NCBI GenBank assembly: GCA_030248215.1
Contig: JASANG010002616.1
Location: forward strand, 62,001-126,000
DNA length: 64,000 nt
Reading direction: 5' to 3'
DNA from: Enoplolaimus lenunculus
Lineage: Eukaryota > Nematoda > Enoplea > Enoplida > Thoracostomopsidae
The notes under the pieces are model-generated. The model did no database searches and had not been told where the DNA came from. It saw nothing but the letters and a program-made list of their open reading frames with translations. This document shows, in pieces, positions 1 through 12,500 of the stretch (positions are counted from its first letter, which is position 1; the number at the start of each line of letters is the position of its first letter). The position numbers were made by a program, and so were the translations under genes.

Positions 1-64
1 AACTTAAGCTTACTCTATCACAGTCCCGCCGGAAAACGTTTCGACCCTGTTCTTTACATGGGCC
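1..64 (+). mobile_element. Family A MITE, right end only
   Basis: The window opens inside a family A copy. Only the non-hexamer half and the right terminal repeat are present, ending in the usual CATGGGCC. Confidence 0.7.
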
Positions 65-462
65 GTTTCACTGCAAAAAACCTAATTTTAAGGTTATTAC
101 AATAATAACTGCCGACAATAATATACGTTTGTCGATCAGGCACTGGTCAGTGTTAACTTACCCAAAACTATGGAATGTATCTGAATAGTTTAAACATATT
201 AAACCGACGAAAATAAATACATAAACAACAAAATATAAGTATACAAAGCTAAATATGTGTACATCCAAATAATACACAGAATTCGCCAAATTTTCCCTAA
301 ATATATAGATCCAAAAATAACAGTCCTTCTATTTTTCATGTCATTTCAATCCAGGAACATCGAAAATTAAAACATCATTCACCATTGACGGTTGAAATGA
401 GACAAAATGTGATAACAAATGCTGATGATAGTTTACTTTCATCTCGGAAATATACATAATAC

Positions 463-804
463 CAAGAGTGAATGATCACTCTTTATAACAAGAGTGTGCA
501 ACTGGGTACATTCTGTGTATTAAAGAATGTACCCGGCACGCGTTGCATTTTTGTTCGACCGTCCCCCCTCAATCAGGGGGGGTGTTTAAGCAAGAGATTA
601 ACAGTATGCTTCAGTACACCTACTTCCCCTTAAACAAGGGGGGTACAATTTGCTCCTAGCATTACTACGATATAAAACTGCATACGGAGCCCCGCTAAAC
701 AAGGTGGGTAGGCCAAAAACACAACGCGTGCCGGGTACATTCTTTAATACACAGAATGTACCCAGTTGCACACTCTTCTTATAAAGAGTGATCATCCACT
801 CTTG
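463..804. mobile_element. Family G foldback MITE with target duplication
   Basis: About 100 bases at the left (463-565) are repeated almost perfectly in reverse complement at the right (712-804), so the element can fold into a long hairpin. It starts and ends with CAAGAGTG. It is flanked by a direct repeat ATAATAC(C) at 456-463 and 805-812, a 7-8 bp target duplication. There is no transposase frame, so it is non-autonomous. The near-perfect arms suggest a fairly young insertion. Confidence 0.85.
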
Positions 805-1017
805 ATAATACCAATGCTTATACTACTGTTACGGACCTGTTCTATACATTGGCCAGTATTTCGAATAATTCCCAACTCGTGCAACGAATCAGTTTCTGGG
901 GAGCGGGGAATTTTACAAAATGTCATTTTAAAACAAAACAGCATCAACTTAAAACAGACGTCATTATCAAAAATTAAACCTGCTATTTTTTTAAATCTTG
1001 CCCTACACCCATTTCGG

Positions 1018-1224
1018 AACATGTATACAACAGGGCCGGAACAGTAGTATAAGCGTATTCCTAAGCCTAGGCCTAAGCATAATCCTAAGCCTAAGCCTAA
1101 TCCTAAGCCTAAGCGTATGAATGAGCCTAGTCCTAAACCTAAGCAAAAAAATTAGTCTAAAGCTTAAACTGACTCTATTTATACCCCCTCCGGAAAACGA
1201 TCTGGCCCTGTTCTATACATGGCC
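1018..1224 (+). mobile_element. Family A MITE, complete, with GCCTAA repeats
   Basis: A full copy: left terminal repeat, then a run of GCCTAA and related hexamers (about 1058-1145), then the second half ending in a right terminal repeat. An isolated left end in the opposite orientation sits at 811-856 and a partial reverse-strand copy at about 1393-1500. Confidence 0.85.
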
Positions 1225-2079
1225 CCCTGTTTCAGTTAAATTTAGTTCATGCTAAAACTATTATATACACACTTATGCATTAACATTCATCCGTGTCCCA
1301 CTTCGCCCAACGTGACGCTTGCTCTATTCTCGTTATTACAACACACTGCAGCCAGTGTATCAGGAAACACATATTTGTCCTACAAACTACGGCTCATGCA
1401 AAGATCACGGGCGGAACGTTTTTCTGTGGGACTAAAACGAGGAGCAAGCTTAAGCTTTAGACTAATTTTTTGCATGACTTAGGCTTAGGAATATGACAGG
1501 AAACGATCATATTAACCGGCTTATTGCGATGCCAGAATATCGGCCCATATCTACGACCAGCGGCCTTTCCTATCACAAGAGCGCTACAGCAACCAATTCT
1601 GTGTCCCATAAACTTTTATCTCGCTACCAGAGTTGGAAGTGGGCATGGATTTTTTTCACCCGACTCGCGCTTTACCCACGCCAAAATGAATTTCTTACCC
1701 ACGAGTATACCTGCGCTAAAAAGCTCTACCCGCGACCCACCTGTTACCCGCGACTGAAGTTAAACCAGAATTTTAAAGATTGCTGGTGATTTGCAATTTA
1801 ATGAAGTTTTACGTTTATAGCTACAATGAATTTTACACATGAAAGTTTATATACTAGAAACAACAAAATTTGAAACCCAACTAAATGAATCACCGATATA
1901 ACATTGCACAGCATCTGACCAGAAGTAAAACAGACCATATCGCGTTGCGTAACATCTGGCGTCTTACTCGAAGTAGTTCACGTCGTCCCCTCATTAGCTG
2001 AATGATGGCATCACAACCCCGCTTTATATATATTGCACCGACATGCGTTGTTCTTATCAATTTTCGGGTAGTATGGATA

Positions 2080-2300
2080 TCAGATGACTATTTGACAGGA
2101 TGTAACCGGATATCCGTTTTCGTTTCCGGAAAAATCGGTGTCCGTTTCCGTTAGTTGCAATTCTGGATACATATCAGTAACGAAGGGCGGCGGAGGGCGG
2201 ATTAAAAATAAATAACAGTCTGTAACCGAATAAGAGGGGGGTATTCTCTGGAGACGCCAAATAAATGTCAGTTCCCCCGGTTATTCGGGCCACTACATTA
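2080..2300. mobile_element. Family F element, partial
   Basis: It shares the segment with GAATAAGAGGGGGG and the final TTATTCGGG(C/T)CACTACA with the full copies at 37.6, 44.6 and 53.5 kb. The left terminus is missing or diverged, so this is a fragment. Confidence 0.55.
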
Positions 2301-2693
2301 GTTACTAGCGTATGTTTTGCACGTTAACACATAAAAAGTTGGCGCGGGTAAGGACTGCCAATTTTTTTTCACCCGCGTGATACAAATGTTTACCCGCGGG
2401 TATACCCGCGCCTGCAATAGTTTACCCGACCCGCGATTATCCGCGGGTAATGTCCAACTCTGCTCGCCACCTTTTCCAATACAGGTTACTGCTGAATTTT
2501 TCGTCACCATAAATTTTGGCAAAATACGAAATCAACCTAAGGCTCACATACATAAACCTTGAATGTGTCTCCAATAAATACAAGGACATAAATACAACAT
2601 ATATATGATATATGCGTCACATTATACCCAAAATGTGACGTATTAATTATAACTGGTCAACCAAGTTGTAATATTGCGTCTGAAACAATATAT

Positions 2694-3540
2694 AAGCATC
2701 AGGCTTTAACCGGAATTCCTGTTCCGGCCGGAATTCCTGCAAAAATTCGATTCCTGTTCCTGTCTCTGTTCCTGCATTCAAAGATGCAGGAACCGGAATT
2801 TTTACGGTATTGTGGCAAATTATTCATAATAATTTAAATGGAATTTTTACGGTATTGTGGCAAATTATTCATAATAATTTAAATATTGGAAGCTTTGTCT
2901 TTGAGAAATTTTTATGTCAAAATTAGTGTTTTTTGTACCCAGTTCAATTCTGTTACTAAATTGTTCCTGATGTGTTTTCGCAAAACTTAATAAGTAAATA
3001 GCTGCTAATTCCCTTAAGCCATTTTTGACAAGTTTTCTAAAAAGCCCAACAGTAATTCGGTGATGAAAATTATTTCAAATTCTGGTTCCTGTTTCTGTTC
3101 CGGTTCCTTTATAAAAATTCAATTCCTGTTCCGGCAAAATTTAGTTCCTGTTGGAACCCTGATAGGCATCAGGGTGCAACCGGAATTCCGCTTCCGGTTC
3201 CGGAATTTTTTCACCTTCCGGTTCCGGTTCCGGTAAATTTTTACCGGATTTAAAAATTCCGGTGTTATAATTTGGCCGTTTTTTTAACTTTGCTAATTTT
3301 TAAGAATCTCTTTTGAAAGCCAATTGTACTCCGAATATAAGCCATTGATGGTGGATTTCACTTCAGTCCACGACGAAAATCAAAAATACAACAAATAAAA
3401 TAAATACCTATGTTCGACTAAGGTTGTTTCACAAATAATAGAGCAAAAAATACGATTAAAATGAAATTTTTGGTGAAATGCATTTTTCATTTTCCGGTTC
3501 CGGTAAATTGTAATCCCGGTTGCAACCTGATAGGCATATA
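2694..3540. mobile_element. Two adjacent family E CCGG-rich MITEs
   Basis: Two neighbouring copies (about 2694-3168 and 3161-3540) have ends of the form ATCAGGGTGCAACCGG and its reverse complement. Inside are repeated TTCCGGTTCCGG tracts. Related, more worn copies are at 3660-3895, 5528-5850, 17905-18000, 18705-19075, 39385-39480, 39850-39950 and 56190-56250. No coding frame. Confidence 0.65.
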
Positions 3541-3895
3541 TCTTAACAAAGTATACGCTATACAATTAATGTTGGAACGTTGCTCAACATACGTATGTTC
3601 GACGTTCCAGCTTTAATAATATAGATAATTGCACGCTACAACAGTCAGGGTACCATTTTGTTTGTTCAGCGTTTATTTTTTACACAATGCAGGATGCAAC
3701 CGGGTACCAAAAATTATCCGGAGTCGAAGCCAGATAATTTAATCTCCTATATTCGATCGCACCCTGCTACAATGAGAGAATCTTATACTAAAATATAAAA
3801 TCCATATATCCGATCCGTGTCCTGTTCCGATATACATATATCCATAAATGGCAATCTTTTTAACTACCAGCCGGATGCAAACCTATACACAATAA

Positions 3896-4126
3896 GGTCA
3901 ATGTACAGACTCGGGCCGGAACAGTAGTATAAGCATATTCCTAAGCCTAAGCCTAAGCGTAAGAATGAGCCTATACCTAAGCTTAAGCGTAAGAATGCGC
4001 CTATACCTAAGCTAAAGCGTCAGAATGAGCCTAAACCTAAGCCTAAGCAAAAAATAGTATAAAGTTTAAGCTTATTCTATTACAGTGCCGCCGGGAAACG
4101 TTCCGACCCTGTTCTATACATGGGCC
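3896..4126 (+). mobile_element. Family A MITE, complete
   Basis: A full-length copy with two rounds of the hexamer block (GCCTAAGC and its GCGTAAGAATGAGCC variant) and a clean right end ATACATGGGCC. Confidence 0.85.
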
Positions 4127-5326
4127 AACAATGACATCATAAATTTAGTCAACATTTTGCATTTAAAATTAGCATACTTTTATATATCCATCGTGACGTC
4201 ATCAGATACAACTGTTTGGTTGAAAATGACGTCATCAGATACAACCGTTTGTTTGAAAATCTATTACTAACTGGCAATAGCTACCAACACACAATTGTGA
4301 GTATACAGCTTCTTGATCCGATATCGATAACTGAAGTTTCTTATGGTCAATTTTTAGTTTGTTCAGTTTTTCGTGACATACACACGTACCAAAATGTCCA
4401 ATAAAAATTGAACACGACTATATAACTCTCGACTGGTTATTCAAACCGGCAAATCAAATTGCACCAACGCAAAGAGTTAACGATTTTGCTTTAGAAAAGT
4501 TACTAAACTGGCATATTCTAGGCTAAGTATAACCGTTTTTAGCCTGCCGAAAAACGGTAATCGCCAAATTTGCAAACCTGTGATTTGTTGGAAACGCAGT
4601 TCTTTTCAAATTTTTAAATCTTTGGTATGAGGTTGTAGCAACGAAATAAATCTATGGCATTTTGTAGTAGTATTTTTAACGGGCTTTGCATTCAACGGTA
4701 CGTAGTACCAAATTGTCTATGATTCAATTAATACTGCGAAAGCCGTCAAAGCTCTGTTCAGTATTTCGTGTACATTTGCATATGTTCAATTTTTATAACT
4801 CATTGACTGGGTTTCCGAAATATTACTTAAGTGTTTATTTAAGTTGTGCTTAAGTAATTACATAAGTCGCTGACTTAAGTGAATACTTAACTTTTACTTA
4901 AGTAAATACATAGCTTTTCGAACAAAACAGGCAAACGCCAAATGTGAGCCATTGTCGTAACAAAAACGTAATAGTTTGATTTATATTAAGGAGGCACCAC
5001 GAGTCTGCATTTTTGAAACAAGGTTTGCATACGTGAACGGTTAATTTGTAATTGATCACATTTTGTCCGCGGCTTAAGTATTTACTTAAGTACGCTTTTA
5101 AAAACGACAAAATAGCAAAGTGATATTGAAACGGAAGATATTTGTGCAATGAATATAAATAATACTAAAATACTAAAATAGAGATACAAATAGGAAACAA
5201 AACAAATACACAAAGAACAAACGATACTGCGAATCTTTCTGAATGTGGCTGACACGAAAACAGAATTAACCTTACTACTTACCTGTTTATAATCAATTTT
5301 GTCTGCTAGAAACGTAAAAATAACTC

Positions 5327-5486
5327 AAAACCCTATTCATACGTGCAAGTTTTTTTTGCAGCGAGAAGTTGCAGCTGCAACTTGGCTGTGCCAGTTTTGT
5401 GTTCGAAAATCGACTCACAAAACTTGCTGTAGCAAGTTTCGGTTGCAAGTTCTCGCAGTCAAAAATTTGCACGTATAAAAACTTCA
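5327..5486. mobile_element. Family B MITE, short copy
   Basis: Inverted ends resembling CCCTATTCAtACGTGCAAG enclose a short core with TTGCAGCTGCAACTTG palindromes. This is a reduced version of the 280-750 bp copies near the downstream genes. Confidence 0.6.
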
Positions 5487-6329
5487 AATCCACTGCTTAA
5501 CATTGTCCCTAGCTTAAACATTAGTTATTAGCATGGCACAACCGGAATTGCATTTTACTCGAAGTGGAATTTGAAAAAATTACCGAAAACGGGACCGGGA
5601 CGTTAAAAATGCCACCAAAAAATCATTTAAATTTGTTTTTTTGCTATATTATTGGTAAAATAGTTATATTTAAAGATATGTATTCACTTAATTGGCTGTA
5701 TTCTAGATTTTCATTATCCACGGAAGCGAAATCTACGTTCGATCGTTTATTTTCGGTGATTTTATTTTGGCAAAAATTTACCGGAACCAGACGGTGAAAA
5801 TGAAATATGTCGGAATCGGAATCGGAATTCCTGTTGCACCCTGGCTACTAGAGAATACGCAAGTAAACCAGTTTGTATACTGTATATAACAACAAACATA
5901 ATACCATTACAAACAAAAATAACATACGAAACACCAGCCCAAAAACACAAATAAAGACGGATAAACCTAACTGAGTTTTTAAGTTCGACATTCCCTACAC
6001 TGCACAAAATGGTGAATCAAATAAACATGTACCGAACTACCATTGCACGCCTGCAACACGCCTGGTATCCTACGAGTGACCCAAAATTAATATCAGGGTC
6101 CCTAATGTTTTTCACCAGGGGCCTAAATTCTTTATGGGGACTATCCCACCTGGGAACTGTCTACCAACAAAGGCCCTCGCTAATCAAGTGCTGAGAGAAC
6201 CAACCGTCACCATGGCTTTTTTCTGAATTAAATTTTCGTTGAAATCTATCCGACATTAGACTTGAATCACATGACTAGGATCAATATATTAGTCTCCAGG
6301 AAAATGAAAGTTAAAGTAATATCTCGCAG

Positions 6330-6335
6330 TTTATT
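6330..6335 (-). terminator. Poly(A) signal of TM9SF2
   Basis: AATAAA on the minus strand about 190 bases beyond the TM9SF2 stop codon. It is the nearest canonical signal and a plausible 3' end for the transcript. Confidence 0.5.
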
Positions 6336-6524
6336 TTCACAACAGCTTGAGAACGGCAACAATTTGACTCACCGTTTTTTGCAATATAATCATTCACCAA
6401 GTTTGCCTTCGTCACCAAAATGGAGCCAAATGAATTTTAAGTCACACCCAGACACAGCCTACGAAACCCCAAGTTTTGTCAAAATCAAAATGCTGGACCG
6501 CAAAACGCTACGCTGTACATCTAT

Positions 6525-9500
6525 TTAGTCAACTTTAACAGAACCATAAATTTTTCGTGTAAACCATAGACACGAAAAGAAACCAATAGTTCCTAAAAAA
6601 GAAAATAAAGCAATATATTATAAATAAATAAATATATATATATATTTATATGTATATTAATATATATATATACATATATATTATATTCACTTCATACATA
6701 ACTTCAATCTTAGCAAACTTTCAGACCATTATTGTCAGGAGTGAGTAAATTGTGACATGATGTACGCACGTTTATCGTAAGAGACATGAACATTGCTTAA
6801 TGATTCATGTGTTGAAAAACGCAGATGACAAAATTGTACGTTTGCATTTGGCTTTTTGATTTTATGTGCATGGAGTTAAACTTTTGCTAAATTTCCAACA
6901 TTTCAAAAAATGTCATTAACTTTTCTGAAAAATGTTATACTAAAAAGAATAATATTCATCGTTCCGTCTTTCCATCGAAGGACAAAAAACACAGTAACAA
7001 CAGCAAAAAACTACAAAAACATCAAACAAACAAGCAAGCAAACAAACAAACAAACACAACATAACAACACTTACCTGTAAGTAAGAAGAAAATAAACACA
7101 AAGATCCCAGTGTACGAGAAATACAGCATTGTCGAAACGAAACCAGTAATTGACATTTTAACAACGAAAAAGTGAACACAGTACAGGAACAGGTACATCG
7201 CCGAGAATCCACTGGTCAAAAATGACCGCCACCACCAGTGATAATTCTGCAAAGCACAACCGACGCACGTCATATAGCACACCATGAAACAGGGTCGTAA
7301 ATGTACCAGAGTGGACAGGCTAAGAACAGTATACCTCACGGTAGAAAGGTTTACATTCCTTCCAACTACTAATATGCAGTACTGCTATTAAGGTTTATGT
7401 ATAACCACAAGAAAGAGTGGAAAAATAACCATGCTAAACTGAATTGCTCTGAAAGGTGCAATGCAAATTGTTCAACGTAGCGCAAATACACTTACCTCTG
7501 CACAAAGATGAAAATAGCAAAGAAGTACAGTCGCTTCTGAGCACGTAACTACAAGAATGATAAAGACCAGAAACAGAAAACCGAACATATAGTACGTTTG
7601 ATGTGACCTGCAATACAAATATTAATTCACAGTTGGATGCCGCAACAAACAACATTTTGTCTGCTACGTGAACGTCTACTTAGTATAATACCCCAAAACC
7701 TACTTATCTATGTTACATCCATCCCACAATCAATCTCAGACAAGCGAATACAAATTAGATACTTAGTCTTGACAAGAATGTACTTTGTACGCGTTGCATT
7801 TTTTGGAAACCCAAACACATTTGCAAGGGGTACTAAAGTCAGCAGACAGCATCACTTAAACGTCTGTAAACTTATCATCTGACAATAAAAGCAAACCAAA
7901 TCTGATTTTTATCATATTGCATTCGAAATTGTCAAAGGTCAAATTTACGTCATATCTCGGCAACCCAGCCATTATTTGTCACCCGCTTACCAAATGCTGT
8001 TGAGAATAAAAAACAATTGAATGAAAATGCAGCCGAACGGTAACACACCACCAACGATCATTCCAGGCAACGCTCGCGTGTACATTGACTGATCTGGGAC
8101 TTGACGAGGAATTTGGTTTGTGCGAACAGGATAATCAATTGGCTGAAATGAAACATAACAATAACAACACAAAAACAGATAAAAATACAAAAAATCACGA
8201 ACATAAACAAAAAACAATACAGAGTCGGTATTACAAATAAAATTTGAGGTGATTCGACTCATGATAATCTAATATACGGACTTACGCGTTTTTTGAACCC
8301 AAAATACGACCCGACGAATGTTAACGGCGTCGAAACCAGAAACCATAATGCCAACAAGCCAACGAGAGTCCCAAACGGCACTGCGGCACTGGAGCCTTTG
8401 AACCACATCAACAGATTGCATATGAAAAATACGGTGAAAATTACTCTAAAATACAAACGATACACATTAACAATAGTAACTTTAATTCTAATTCTAATGA
8501 AAAATAACGTACTAAACAAATATATTTATAGCTTCTAAGCGAAACTCACAAGAAACCCAACAACTTAAATAGCAACGAAATCATTCCATTTATAACAGCT
8601 TACCCTGGTACCAAAAAACTCGTCAACAGAACATTGGTTTTCCACCGAACTCCACCAAAGCCTAAACACAAAAATACAAAACTGATATTTGAACAGTCCA
8701 AAAACAAATTAAGAAAATATAACAACTGCCACTCTTAAATTTCAACCTATAAACGACAACTCCAAACAAACTATAAAAAACAACGCTACTAAAGTTCACA
8801 GCCTGCTTACTTTTGTAAATTCGAGATGCAATATAGCCAGCAACAACTCCAAAACACACATACAGCACCTGAAACAAAAAATAGAAGCTTTATAAATTTT
8901 TAGCCTTCGATTAAGCCAAAAAGTCAAGTTTTCCTGTGTAAAAAATTTTTCAACACAAAAAATTTCCAACATTCAGTCTCAACCAAGTCAAATAATGAAA
9001 AATCCTAGTTGTCCACATTACATCTGTGATATAATATAGCTTCAATACACAAGATGATTGAGCTAAGCTCGGAGTTTCGCGAAGCGGTTTATGTTTTGTA
9101 CTCTGGGGTCGAATGGTGGGTGTCCGTCCATCAGTCCGTCCGTCTGTCCGTGCGAAAAGAATCTCAGGATTGGCTGAACCGATTTTGATAAATTTTTTGC
9201 TTGAAAGCCAATTATACTGGAGTGTTAACCTCGCATTGAGTTTTAAAATTTTAAGCCGTTTATTGGCTACAGGCTAATTTGCATAATTAATTTAGCCAAA
9301 ATTAGGACTTTCTACATTATTTCACTAATTATTATAGTTAGAAGCAATCTAATTTCAGCATTAAAGGGTTTTTGGGTGCGAGAAATCTACACAGACTGTT
9401 TACAAACCTCCAAAACCGATAACTGAGTAGTTATGTAATAGATAATTTGCATAGTAGCCTAGTTTAAAGCCTAAATTCGGATTTTTTACAATATTTCACT

Positions 9501-12500
9501 AATTATTAAGGTTAAAAGCAATATACTTTCAGCACTAAAGCATTTTTAGGTGCGAGGAATTTGAATAAATTGTTTACAAACCTCCAAAACCGATAATTGA
9601 ATAGTTAGCTAATAGCTAATTAGCATATCAGCTTAATTGACAAGACAGAACCAGTACTTTTTAAATTTTTTCAATAATTATTAGGGTTTACTGAAGGTTT
9701 TTGGGTGCGAGGGGTGCGCGGAACCTGAATAAGTTGTTTACAAACGTCTAAAACTGATAATTGAATTGTAGCTAATAAATAATTTGCATATAAGCATAAT
9801 TGATATGCCTAAATTAGACATTTTTGCAACATTTCACTAATTATTAGGTTACAAGCAATCTAATTTGAGCAATAACGGGTTTTTGGGTGCAAGGAATCTG
9901 AATAAATTGTACAAAACTCCATAACCAATAAACGAATAGTTAGCTAATAACTCATTTGCATATTAGCTTAACTGCTTACGTGTATTCGAGCTTCGTTCAA
10001 TACATGTAGTCCCACTACGACGCGCGAATGCAAGAGTTCTTCAATTAGAAAACCTATCGCTAACTGGCAATAAATGCTATACACTTTTGTAAATGATACG
10101 GCCACAGATTGTCAAACGTCGCTCAGTTAATAATAACATCTTAAACCATAAACAATGGTTAAAACTTACTAATGCACATGTCATCAGCGCTCCTCGGTTC
10201 GCCGGAGATAAAAATCCGAGACACGCAAAAACTAAAAATAAAAACAACCCAAATCAACCAAACAATAAGGGGACACTTGTTATTATGGCGTTACTGTTGT
10301 TCCATGAGGGAAATTTCCCGCCTCAAACGGAATAATAAAAGTATTCGAGATATCTTACAGTCCCAATCGGAGTGAGCTCTCGTTTCAGAAGACCCGCAGC
10401 TTTGTATCGCATGGTGCAGACGAGGAGTAATTTTTTCACTGCCACCTTTATTAAAACCACTGTCGCCAACTTACACAACGTCACAATGGCCATACAGAAA
10501 ATCTGTGCACCAGACCCGACAAACACTGACAGTAACATTCCGTGTCTGGGTGACCGGAACACATCGCCGTGTACTAGCTTCCATCCAAATTCTTCAGCTG
10601 CATCTTCCTATAATAAACAGAATCGTTTTACAATTATCCTGACATAAAAACAAAAATATTGAAATTTTTTCAAAACATTTTGAGCTTTTTTAAAAGAAGT
10701 ATTAAATCAAATGATTAATATTTGCTAAAAATTTGAAATTCAAAATTCACATAAATCGCTTAAATAAGGCGTCGTTTGTTTGTTTGTTTCATCAGCAGGT
10801 GTCACAAGGCAAGGAAAGCCCTGAGGTACGCCACTGAACCCTTTGGCTTGAGGACAAGCGTGCTGGGCGCTGGGTCCGGATCATCTAAGTAGCGAATTCT
10901 GTAGCTTCGTGTGGCCGGACACTCCATCAAGTGCATTATCGTTTCTGTTGCTCACATCTTCTGCAGTACGATTCATTTTCATCAATTTTGCCAATTCTAT
11001 GTTGATATGACTTCAGCTCTATGCAGTGCCCCGAACGCATCCTTGATAGGAAGCGATGGTCTTCGTTGTTCAGTTCATTTTTGTTACCGGCACACCCGTG
11101 TTCGAAAAGCTTCTTCCCCCACGTGTGACTAACGTTGGTTGGAGCAAATAACCGGCGTGACGCCAGTGCCTTTCGCGAGTTGTATGACGTGGGTTGGGGT
11201 GCGCGGTCTTTCATTTCGGCGCCGTGTTTGGCAGCAGCATCAGCTAGTTCGTTCCCTGGGACATCGAAGTGTCCCGGTACCCATTGGAATGATACACGTG
11301 TAGATCGTGTTAAGGTTGCTAGGTGTTGGTGGATGTTGGCAATAACCTGATTGCAGCAGTTGCCCCGACTTTGCAGTTTTGCAAGAGCACTTTGGCTGTC
11401 GGTGCAAATTAGAAGGGATTCCGATGTCGACGCATATTGTGAGTTGAAGTAGTCCAGCGCACGTTCAATTGCTATGCATTCTACGTCAAAGCTTGAGCAG
11501 TGTTTCGGGCCCGGGGTCGATATGCTGTTGATCGCTGTCGGGCTCTCTGGGTCCCCTGTTGTTAGCACAATACCACATCCTCCGTTGATGATGCCGCCGT
11601 GTACAGAGCCATCGGTGTAGATCGTGTATGTGGGTTGGCCGGACGTCTGATTGCCGATATAGTGCCTCCCGCACAGCTGTTGCATCTGCACGGTCTGGCA
11701 GGTTGTCGATTGACGGACTAATGGTAGCTGTTAGTGGCTGCCATGGCGGTCGCGCCAAATTTTAAACTTGCTGCGGTTGACGCTTGCCTGGTCAAGCATT
11801 AAGTTCGTCAGACGTTGGCCTTCGGCTCGACACGATTTCTTGTTTATCAACCGGACTCTTGCGTCACGGGTCATCAGCGACCTGCGCGGGAACCCCTCCG
11901 GCAGATGTAGGGACTTGTTGTAGCACGTTGCTACCGCATTTTTCGCCACTGTTTCAAAGCATGGTAGTCCAGCTTCTAAGTGTAGAATTTCCGTCGGCGT
12001 CGAGCCATACATACCAGTTGTTGCGCGGCAGCATTTGAGTATGCATTCTTCGAGGCGGCGGATAGAGGTGGCAGATAAGTGTGGGGCCCACGCTCCCAAG
12101 CAGTAATGAAGGTTTGGTAGAACAAACGTTGTCGCTAGCTTGCGTAGGTCGCGGTGATTGATGCCTTGACGGGATGAGGCTATTGATGACAGTGCTTGGC
12201 ATCGTTGTTTGACTTTGCTAACTACGTCTTGTGTGTGTAGATGGAATTGTAGCATGCGGTCGAATCGGACACCCAAGTACACCACAGAGTTGGATGGTTC
12301 CACAACTTGGCCGTCGATGGATATTTCCGGCTTGTAGTGAAATTCTTTGGTGTTCGGGGTGAACTGTATAGCATCGCATTTTGCAGGGTTGAGGCTGAGT
12401 TTCCATTTCCGGCTCCATTCGCACAGGTCGTCCAGTGTTGTCTGAAGTCTGCTGCATGATTGCTCGTTGTTGCTTCCACTTTCCCAAATCGCGATGTCGT

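Larger units (their letters stand above)
1..6300. other. Gene-free, repeat-dense left flank
   Basis: No exon with coding character and matching splice sites was found here. The stretch is filled with short inverted-repeat elements of families A, B, E, F and G, listed separately, plus a block rich in the palindrome ACCCGCGGGT (about 1640-1760 and 2340-2460) and a piece with repeated CTTAAGTAATTACTTAAG palindromes (4800-5110) whose relative lies at 62597-62690. Short open frames here lie inside repeats. Confidence 0.7.
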
